Source: CAMLHP01 sp035712285
GTDB lineage: Bacteria; Gemmatimonadota; Gemmatimonadetes; Gemmatimonadales; GWC2-71-9
NCBI GenBank assembly: GCA_035712285.1
Contig: DASTBA010000158.1
Location: 1 to 5,370, forward strand
Length of the DNA stretch: 5,370 bases
Direction: 5' to 3'
Numbering within the stretch: position 1 is the first letter of the stretch; every line of letters starts with the position of its first letter. The notes beneath the pieces were generated by a model. It was given only the letters and a program-made list of their open reading frames with translations. It was not told where the DNA came from and made no database searches. The position numbers and the translations under genes are program-made. Below, piece by piece: positions 1 to 4,348 of this stretch.

Positions 1-386
1 GCCTCCTGGGCCCGCGCGGTCGCCTGGGCGGCTTCGCCCCGGGCACCGAGCGTACCCGGCCAGGGAAGGTCCTGGGAGGCCTCGATGTCCACCTCCGTGA
101 AATCGCTTTCCCGGAAGCCGAGGCGCGGCAGCGTCAGGTCCATCACGCCGACACTCAGCATCGGATTCGGCAGCGCGGCGGCCGTGCGCACCCGCGCCGC
201 GGCGGCACGGGCTTCCGCCCGGCGTACCATCAGCGATGGATTGGCGGCGACCGCCTCGCGGGTGAGGCGTGCCAGTACCGTGTCACCAGCAGGCGACTCC
301 GGCGGCACGCCGGACTGGGCGGCGAGGCACACCGGCAGCAATGCCGCCAGCGCGGTGAAGGCAGCGTGGATGCGATACGGACGCAC
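1..386 (-). CDS. TolC/CzcC-type outer-membrane efflux protein, N-terminal part (cut by window edge)
   Basis: This is the first 128 residues of an outer-membrane factor of the TolC/CzcC class, which forms the outer channel of a tripartite RND (CzcCBA-like) exporter. The sequence begins with a signal peptide (RIHAAFTALAALLPVCLAAQ, about residues 5-24), with likely cleavage after LAA or LAAQ. It continues with the typical first helix of the family (LTREAVAANPSLMVRRAEA, 41-59), then the helix-to-strand turn LPNPMLSVGV (72-81) and the segment EASQDLPWPGTLGARGEAA (102-120). LPNPxL and the 'Q.LPWPG' motif are characteristic of CzcC-like members. The start is GTG at 384-386, chosen because a full AGGAGG lies 9 bases upstream and the signal peptide begins right there. 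The stop, the beta barrel and the rest lie outside the window. The neighbouring CDF transporter and the small cysteine protein suggest divalent metals as substrate, but organic-solvent or drug efflux cannot be excluded from this fragment. Confidence 0.85.
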   Translation of the reverse strand, partial: MRPYRIHAAFTALAALLPVCLAAQSGVPPESPAGDTVLARLTREAVAANPSLMVRRAEARAAAARVRTAAALPNPMLSVGVMDLTLPRLGFRESDFTEVDIEASQDLPWPGTLGARGEAAQATARAQE

Positions 387-395
387 GTGGACGTC

Positions 396-401
396 CCTCC
401 T
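396..401 (-). promoter_or_regulatory. Ribosome binding site of the efflux protein gene
   Basis: A perfect AGGAGG on the minus strand lies 9 bases before the GTG at 386. It decides the start of the outer-membrane efflux gene, which has no ATG near this position. Confidence 0.7.
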
Positions 402-424
402 CGGGGACTGGAGCGTGACCTGAC

Positions 425-445
425 CGCCCCGGCAGATCCGGGGCG
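425..445. other. Hairpin in the leader of the efflux protein gene
   Basis: CGCCCCGG and CCGGGGCG form a perfect 8-bp stem around the 5-base loop CAGAT. It lies in the 133-base gap between the small secreted protein gene and the efflux gene, about 24 bases upstream of the Shine-Dalgarno sequence. No T-run follows on either strand, so it is not a classical terminator. It could dampen read-through, stabilise a processed mRNA end, or be a chance product of the high GC content. The rest of the gap (387-519) shows no gene. Confidence 0.4.
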
Positions 446-519
446 AACATGGATAGGACCGAACATGACGAAACACGCCGAGCGCGGATGCTCAGCCGGT
501 CAGTCGGTCGTGCTCAGGG

Positions 520-852
520 TCAGGCGCGAGGAGGGTGAAACGGAGGAGCGAGCGAGATGTCGCGGGGCGATGTGGCGCCGAGACGCGCCGGTGCGGCGCA
601 GGGAGCGGCGGCGGTCTCGAGACGGTTCGAGATCCCCGGAACGGCGAGCGGCGCGGGCAGGCAGGCACCGGCAAGCGGGCATCCCTGACTCGCCATGCCG
701 TCGGACACCGCGTACGGAGCGGCCGGGTGCCGGGTCTCCGGCATCTGACATTCCTGCCGGGCCGCTCGCTCCGAGCCGACAACGCAGACCACGGTTCCCA
801 GCACAGGCTGGAACTGGACGAACAGGAGCAGCGCGGCGAGGACGGACTTCAT
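520..852 (-). CDS. Small secreted cysteine-containing protein, possible periplasmic metal-binding protein
   Basis: A 110-residue protein with an N-terminal export signal (MKSVLAALLLFVQFQPVLG, 1-19) and a proline- and alanine-rich low-complexity body. It has five cysteines (23, 35, 58, 64, 85), with methionine and histidine nearby (C35-Q-M37, H42, M53), and ends in a FHPPRA tail. The ATG at 850-852 is preferred because it places the signal at the very N-terminus; an upstream in-frame TTG at 888 would add twelve residues rich in proline. No good Shine-Dalgarno sequence precedes either. I recognise no named family. It precedes the CzcC-like gene in the same direction and diverges from a CDF transporter. 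Small secreted Cys/Met/His proteins are often found beside heavy-metal exporters, so a role in periplasmic metal binding or sensing is inferred. The start and even the coding status are less certain than for the larger genes. Confidence 0.62.
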   Translation of the reverse strand: MKSVLAALLLFVQFQPVLGTVVCVVGSERAARQECQMPETRHPAAPYAVSDGMASQGCPLAGACLPAPLAVPGISNRLETAAAPCAAPARLGATSPRDISLAPPFHPPRA

Positions 853-926
853 GGGTGGAACACTACCGCGCGGTGGCGGCCGGGGCAAGACGCATAGGCC
901 TGAACCGATGCATTAGGCTTCATGCC
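853..926. promoter_or_regulatory. Divergent promoter region of the metal locus
   Basis: These 74 bases separate the start codons of the minus-strand secreted protein and the plus-strand CDF transporter, so both promoters must lie here or reach into the genes. I see no convincing -35/-10 pair. An imperfect direct repeat, GCATAGGCCT (892-901) and GCATTAGGCTT (910-920), sits just before the transporter start and could be a regulator site. Neither flanking gene has a clear Shine-Dalgarno sequence here. Confidence 0.35.
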
Positions 927-1568
927 ATGCCCACCGCGCGTCAGGCCCTCGTCCGTCGAGGGTTGCTCCTGAACTATGCGACCTTCGGCTACAACTGCCT
1001 CGAGGGGTCGATCGCTGTCGGGGCGGGCATCGCCGCCGGCAGTGTGGCGCTGGTCGGGTTCGGCCTCGACAGTCTGATCGAGGTGTCGGCCGGCGCAGCC
1101 GCTCTGTGGCGGCTGTACAGCGATCGGGACATCGCTCGTCGCGAGCGGGCCGAGCACGCGACCCTCCGTATCGTCGGGATGCTCTTCCTTGCTCTCGCGA
1201 TCTACGTGGCGGTGGACGCCACGCGGACAATCATCATCAATGCCGCCCCGGGCGAGAGCATGGTAGGCATCGTCCTCGCCCTGCTCTCGCTGGCCATCAT
1301 GCCGCTGCTTGCCAGGGCCAAGCGGCGAGTGGCATTTGCGATGGGCAGCGGCGCGCTTGCCGCCGAGGCTCGCCAGACTCTCTTCTGCACCTGGCTATCC
1401 GCAATCCTGCTTGGAGGACTGTTGCTCAATGCCACCGTCGGGTGGTGGTGGGCCGATCCAGTGGCGGCGCTCATCATGGTTCCGATCATTGCCAGGGAGG
1501 GATTGGCGGGGATCCGCGGCGAGTCCGCATGCGCGAAATGCACCAACGCCCCCGGTCACACCGCGTGA
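927..1568 (+). CDS. Compact CDF-type cation transporter
   Basis: A 213-residue inner-membrane protein resembling the cation diffusion facilitator (cation efflux) superfamily, which exports divalent metal ions by proton antiport. About six membrane segments are visible (roughly 13-32, 35-58, 81-103, 111-128, 151-170, 172-190). Family marks are the second-helix sequence VGFGLDSLIEVSAG (43-56, with D48 and E52), the fifth-helix EARQTLFCTWLSA (147-159) and GWWWADPVAALI (172-183). It lacks the usual cytoplasmic C-terminal dimerisation domain. Instead it ends shortly after REGLAGIRGE in a tail with a CxxC pair (C202, C205). The frame stays open far upstream, but the ATG at 927 fits the family length of about 200-215 residues and the first helix begins at once; extension would run antisense through the secreted-protein gene. 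The Shine-Dalgarno sequence is poor. The substrate is unknown; the divergent CzcC-like gene suggests Zn, Co, Cd or similar. Confidence 0.87.
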   Translation: MPTARQALVRRGLLLNYATFGYNCLEGSIAVGAGIAAGSVALVGFGLDSLIEVSAGAAALWRLYSDRDIARRERAEHATLRIVGMLFLALAIYVAVDATRTIIINAAPGESMVGIVLALLSLAIMPLLARAKRRVAFAMGSGALAAEARQTLFCTWLSAILLGGLLLNATVGWWWADPVAALIMVPIIAREGLAGIRGESACAKCTNAPGHTA

Positions 1569-1578
1569 CCGGGGGCGT
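1546..1578. terminator. Bidirectional hairpin terminator between converging genes
   Basis: ACGCCCCCGGTCAC (1546-1559) and GTGACCGGGGGCGT (1565-1578) form a perfect 14-bp stem with the 5-base loop ACCGC. The transporter stop codon TGA (1566-1568) lies inside the right arm. The minus-strand lipoprotein gene ends only 22 bases further right, so one hairpin can serve both converging transcripts. The T-content after the stem is modest on both strands (GTTCTGCT on plus, TTGGTGCATTTC on minus), so it is not a textbook intrinsic terminator; stem strength is the main argument. Confidence 0.75.
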
Positions 1579-1599
1579 CGTGCGTTCTGCTACGTCAGC

Positions 1600-2880
1600 T
1601 CAGGGCTTCTGCCCGTGCGGCTGGTCGTAGTGCGCCTGGATGTTGCCATCCGGCGCCAGCTGCAGCGGCACGTCGAGCACCACGGTCACGCCGTCCGGCG
1701 CGTACACCTTGAGCGCGACCTTGTCCCCCGACTTCGACCCCTCGCCATCGTCAATCAGCGTGAAGACCACCTTCGATCCCGGCGCGCCGTCCAGCTCGCC
1801 CAGCCCCTCGCCGTTGAAGGTGTCGAACGGCGCCACCGGCGGATGCGGCTCGATCGCCGGGTCATCCAGGCACTGCGCCAGCGTGATCGGCTTGGACAGG
1901 TGCCACTTGTGGCCCGGCCAGTTGATCTCGAGGTTGTTGGAGAGCGTGATGTCGCAGTGCAGCGTGAAGCCGTAGGTCACGTCCTGGTTGTCCGACGACT
2001 CGACCTTCCCGCCGCCACCCGTCATCCGCCCGTTCAGCAGCTCGATGGACTGGGGCTCGACCGAGAACATGTAATCGTTGTAGTCCGAGTCGAGCGGCGG
2101 CAGATCGGCCAGGAGTTCCAGCCGCGCATCCTCGGCCCCGACCAGGTACCTGGTCTCGTCCTGGCTGATCATCAGGGCGAACTGCTGCAGCGGCGGCGTC
2201 CCGTCGAATCCCCCCTCGGCATCGGAGCAGTCGGTATCCGGGGTGACGCAACTGCTGGTGGCGGTGCTGAAGTTGTTCTTGATGTAGAAGCCCCAGTCGG
2301 CGCCGCCGGTGTTGATGGTGATGGCGCTGTTCACCAGCCGGTTGCTCCAGTCCGCCACCGGATTGAGGTGGTAGCCGGCACCGTCCTTCGTGAACCAGCC
2401 GACCTCGCTCGGCTGGCCGAGCACCGAGCCCTTCAGGGTCACGGTGTACTCGTAGCCGCCGGCGAACATGAACGCCGACGGATCCCGGCCTTCGGGCCCG
2501 TCACCCCAGTACTTGCTGTAGCCTCCCTGATTCGCGAACGTTCCCGCCGCCGTGTTCAGCGGCTTGCAGTCGGCGCTGAAGGTACCGGTGGCAAAGAAGC
2601 CGACGTTGCAGTTGTCGGTGGTCGCGGTCTGGTCCGCCGAGGGGTTGTCCCAGAACTCGGTGGTGGCGCGGCCACTGTTGTTCGCCACTATGAGGTTGGT
2701 GAACGCGCCGGGGGTCGCGCCGGGCACGACGACCTGGGCTGGAGTGGGAATGGACTGAAGGTTGGCCTTCACGAACGCGGGGCCGTTCGGCAGTGCCGAC
2801 GGCGCCATCGAGCCCGAGTCCGAACACGCGGCGAGAGCCGCGAGTACGAGCACGGGCACCAGGGGGCTGGTGCTGCGCAT
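1600..2880 (-). CDS. Secreted lipoprotein with DYND motif and C-terminal MTGGG domain
   Basis: A 426-residue lipoprotein of unknown function. The signal peptide ends in a lipobox, LAAC with the lipidated Cys at 19, followed by a short Ser/Asp/Gly linker. Residues 55-275 look like an extracellular beta-sandwich rich in Asn, Gly and aromatic residues. It ends in LVGAEDA...LDSDYNDYMFSVEP (246-276), the Asp-rich DYND motif seen near the end of many secreted 'choice-of-anchor' and DUF4114-like domains, where it may bind calcium. A separate domain follows at about 285-420. It starts RMTGGGGKV, contains YGFTLHCD, NNLEINW, PPVAPFDTF and VVFTLIDDGE, and ends QAHYDQ. This resembles the 'MTGGG' modules found at the C-terminus of diverse bacterial surface proteins. 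Cysteines at 91, 105, 211, 218, 309 and 337 could form disulfides. The ATG at 2880 has AAGGAG 8 bases upstream. It is a single gene with its own promoter, divergent from the DUF983 gene. Adhesion or matrix binding is possible but unproven. Confidence 0.9.
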   Translation of the reverse strand: MRSTSPLVPVLVLAALAACSDSGSMAPSALPNGPAFVKANLQSIPTPAQVVVPGATPGAFTNLIVANNSGRATTEFWDNPSADQTATTDNCNVGFFATGTFSADCKPLNTAAGTFANQGGYSKYWGDGPEGRDPSAFMFAGGYEYTVTLKGSVLGQPSEVGWFTKDGAGYHLNPVADWSNRLVNSAITINTGGADWGFYIKNNFSTATSSCVTPDTDCSDAEGGFDGTPPLQQFALMISQDETRYLVGAEDARLELLADLPPLDSDYNDYMFSVEPQSIELLNGRMTGGGGKVESSDNQDVTYGFTLHCDITLSNNLEINWPGHKWHLSKPITLAQCLDDPAIEPHPPVAPFDTFNGEGLGELDGAPGSKVVFTLIDDGEGSKSGDKVALKVYAPDGVTVVLDVPLQLAPDGNIQAHYDQPHGQKP

Positions 2881-2888
2881 GCGTCATG

Positions 2889-2894
2889 CTCCTT
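2889..2894 (-). promoter_or_regulatory. Ribosome binding site of the MTGGG lipoprotein
   Basis: AAGGAG on the minus strand lies 8 bases before the ATG at 2880. It supports this start over the nearby out-of-frame ATG at 2887, which would be only one base from the motif. Confidence 0.7.
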
Positions 2895-2976
2895 GAAATG
2901 GATGTGAACTGATGTCGAGTAACTGTCCGCGCATCTGGCCGGACCGCTTGGAGTTACCGCCGATTCCGGCCTTGTC

Positions 2977-2983
2977 AAGAGGA
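2977..2983 (+). promoter_or_regulatory. Ribosome binding site of the DUF983 gene
   Basis: AAGAGGA lies 8 bases before the ATG at 2992. The stretch between the two divergent ribosome binding sites (2895-2976) must hold both promoters, but I see no clear -35/-10 pair there. Confidence 0.55.
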
Positions 2984-2991
2984 CCCCGGCC

Positions 2992-3405
2992 ATGCCGGCC
3001 CTGACCGCCCGGACCCTCCGGTTCACCGGGAGGGCCCTGCTCCGCCGCTGCCCCAATTGCGGCAGCCCGGGAATCTGGCGCGGCTGGCTCCACATGCGTG
3101 ACGCCTGCCCGCGCTGCGGGCTGCATCTGGAACGCGGCGAGCATGGCTACGTCGTGGGCTCCTACATGTTCAACATCGTGGCCTCGGAACTGGTCTTCGC
3201 CGCGATCTTCGTGGCCGTGCTGTTCGCCACCTGGCCCACACCACCCTGGCGGATCCTGCAGTGGGGCGGCGCTGCCCTGATGCTGCTGGTACCCGTGATC
3301 TTCTACCCCTTCTCCAAGACGCTCTTTCTGGCCTTCGACTTGCTCTTCCGGCCGCAGGGCTTCGAGTCGGACGACCAGGCCCGCGGTTCCGGCAATCGCC
3401 GCTGA
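2992..3405 (+). CDS. DUF983 family zinc-ribbon membrane protein
   Basis: A 137-residue protein that matches the DUF983 family, small inner-membrane proteins of unknown function. The cytoplasmic N-terminus holds two CxxC pairs, C20-P-N-C23 and C39-P-R-C42, separated by GSPGIWRGWLHMRDA. This pattern can bind one zinc ion as a ribbon. It is followed by the family signature LERGEHGYVVGSYMFNIVASEL (46-67) and two membrane segments (about 60-79 and 89-108). The protein ends with YPFSKTLFLAFDLLFRP (105-121) and a polar tail. Length is usual for the family. The ATG has AAGAGGA at 8-base spacing. In some bacteria DUF983 genes sit near cytochrome oxidase assembly genes, but nothing of that kind is here. 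The gene diverges from the lipoprotein and precedes a tiny membrane protein in the same direction. The family identification is firm; the function is open. Confidence 0.92.
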   Translation: MPALTARTLRFTGRALLRRCPNCGSPGIWRGWLHMRDACPRCGLHLERGEHGYVVGSYMFNIVASELVFAAIFVAVLFATWPTPPWRILQWGGAALMLLVPVIFYPFSKTLFLAFDLLFRPQGFESDDQARGSGNRR

Positions 3406-3501
3406 CAGATCCTGCACCGCACCGGCAGGAAGCTGCGCGTGCGTGCCAGGTCCGGCGTGGCCGGGACCGCACCCGGATCCCCCGCTGGGAGAGCGATATC
3501 A

Positions 3502-3645
3502 ATGGTCCTGGACACGACAGACGCGGTCGCCGCATCGCATCCGGCGCTGCGGACCGCCTTCGCGGTGATTGCGATGATCCTCGCCGGCGTGCTGGTGGGC
3601 TGGCTGCTGGCGCGCTATGACGAACGCTGGAAGCGATTCTGGTAG
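3502..3645 (+). CDS. Tiny single-pass membrane protein
   Basis: A 47-residue protein with a short polar N-terminus (MVLDTTDAVAASHPALR), one membrane helix (TAFAVIAMILAGVLVGWLLA, about 18-37) and a basic, aromatic C-terminus (RYDERWKRFW). The positive charges after the helix suggest an outside N-terminus and a cytoplasmic tail. Third codon positions are strongly G/C, as in the neighbouring genes, which supports coding. The ATG at 3502 has GGGAGAG 8 bases upstream. An in-frame GTG at 3439 also has AGGAAG 6 bases upstream and would give 68 residues, so the start is not settled. It lies 96 bases after the DUF983 gene and may be cotranscribed. Its last 31 bases overlap the end of the converging membrane-protein gene. 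No family recognised. Confidence 0.55.
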   Translation: MVLDTTDAVAASHPALRTAFAVIAMILAGVLVGWLLARYDERWKRFW

Positions 3646-4142
3646 GGTGCCGGCGCGCCGAGGATGAGCGCCATCGGCAGGCCGATCATCAGGGCGTGCT
3701 GCACCAGGTGGATATAAAAGAAGGGACGGGTCACCGGCACGGCGCTCGCCCGGCTCAGGGGCAGGACGACGAGATCCATGGCCAGCCAGATGACCGGCCC
3801 GTAGAGCAGCCCGGTGCGAATCCGGCCCGTCCGGGTGGAAACCCACCCCCGCAACCAGCCGATCCGCCTGCTGGCAACGTAGAAGATCAGGGTCCAGCAG
3901 AATGCGATGAAGAGATGGAGCACGAGGCCCAGCACCACGGTTCCGGCCCCACCCTCGAACGCCGCCTTCCCCAGCACACCGGTCGCGATGGACTGCGCCA
4001 GCCGCTCCAGGGTGGTCCGCTTCAGGATGACCGCGAATACCACGGTGACGTAGAGAAAATCGAGCGCGGCCACGGCAAGGGCCGCCGCCGCAATGCGGCG
4101 GATGGCCGGCGCGGAGCCGGTTGGCGGTGCATGCGCTTGCAT
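3615..4142 (-). CDS. Four-helix inner-membrane protein of unknown function
   Basis: A 175-residue hydrophobic protein with four likely membrane helices (about 14-41, 64-90, 109-129, 141-163). Notable sequence includes ALDFLYVTVVFAVILKRTT (26-44), AAFEGGAGTVVLGLVLHLFIAFCWTLIFY (60-88), LLYGPVIWLAMDLVVLPLSRA (112-132) and FYIHLVQHALMIGLPMALI (142-160). Conserved-looking polar residues sit inside or at the edge of helices: D28, E63, H76, W83, D123, H145 and H149. It resembles uncharacterised small membrane proteins of environmental bacteria; I can name no family with confidence. The ATG at 4140-4142 is chosen because the first helix follows soon after. The reading frame is open further upstream, but that stretch reads as non-membrane, Arg/Ser-rich sequence. 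No good Shine-Dalgarno sequence precedes the ATG, which lies in a short hairpin. It converges with the tiny membrane protein and overlaps it by 31 bases. Confidence 0.8.
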   Translation of the reverse strand: MQAHAPPTGSAPAIRRIAAAALAVAALDFLYVTVVFAVILKRTTLERLAQSIATGVLGKAAFEGGAGTVVLGLVLHLFIAFCWTLIFYVASRRIGWLRGWVSTRTGRIRTGLLYGPVIWLAMDLVVLPLSRASAVPVTRPFFYIHLVQHALMIGLPMALILGAPAPYQNRFQRSS

Positions 4143-4146
4143 GCAC
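4127..4146. repeat. Inverted repeat over the start codon of the membrane-protein gene
   Basis: GTGCATGC (4127-4134) and GCATGCAC (4139-4146) form a perfect 8-bp stem with the 4-base loop GCTT. The ATG start codon (4140-4142, minus strand) is inside one arm. In the mRNA it could hide the start codon and limit initiation; as DNA it could be a protein-binding dyad. Confidence 0.45.
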
Positions 4147-4264
4147 GACAGTGAAACAGCGGCAACTGTTTCGCAATGAACAGCGGACGAGCGGCGCTGG
4201 GGGGTGACAAGCGGCGAGCGTGACCCAGCACACGGCAGCCGGGGTCTCAATGACGCACCATGCA

Positions 4265-4283
4265 CGCTGGTCACAGACCAGCG
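4265..4283. promoter_or_regulatory. Dyad in the divergent gap, possible operator
   Basis: CGCTGGT (4265-4271) and ACCAGCG (4277-4283) form a perfect 7-bp inverted repeat around CACAG, 66 bases before the TTG start of the DUF4382 gene. The gap (4143-4348) separates two divergent genes and must hold both promoters. The dyad is of a size and place that would suit a dimeric repressor, or it may simply form a leader hairpin. No clear -35/-10 pair is seen and no gene is seen in the gap. Confidence 0.3.
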
Positions 4284-4335
4284 CCGGCCCCGGGCGGTGC
4301 CCAGGGCCATGTGTGCTGATGTTCCATACCAGCTG

Positions 4336-4341
4336 AAAGGA
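4336..4341 (+). promoter_or_regulatory. Ribosome binding site deciding a TTG start
   Basis: AAAGGA lies 7 bases before the TTG at 4349. An in-frame stop (TGA, 4334-4336) sits just upstream, so no longer start is possible and the lipoprotein must begin at this TTG or later. Confidence 0.65.
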
Positions 4342-4348
4342 CTTCACG

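Noticed and set aside
85..423. 112-residue plus-strand reading frame at the left edge
   Set aside because: It is an Arg/Ser/Ala-rich shadow of the GTG-started efflux gene on the other strand.
366..926. Long N-terminal extension of the CDF transporter
   Set aside because: The frame is open only because of high GC. The translated part is Arg/Gly-rich, runs antisense to the secreted protein and efflux genes, and would nearly double the family length.
1309..2907. 532-residue plus-strand reading frame opposite the lipoprotein
   Set aside because: It is Arg/Val/His-rich with no recognisable domain and no ribosome site, and mirrors a convincing minus-strand lipoprotein.
3410..3430. TCCTGC/GCAGGA inverted repeat after the DUF983 gene as a terminator
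   Set aside because: Only a 6-bp stem with a 9-base loop and no T-run; too weak to call.
2884..3535. Minus-strand reading frames opposite the DUF983 gene
   Set aside because: Low-complexity Gly/Gln/Arg-rich translations with no family resemblance; the plus-strand DUF983 motifs are unmistakable.
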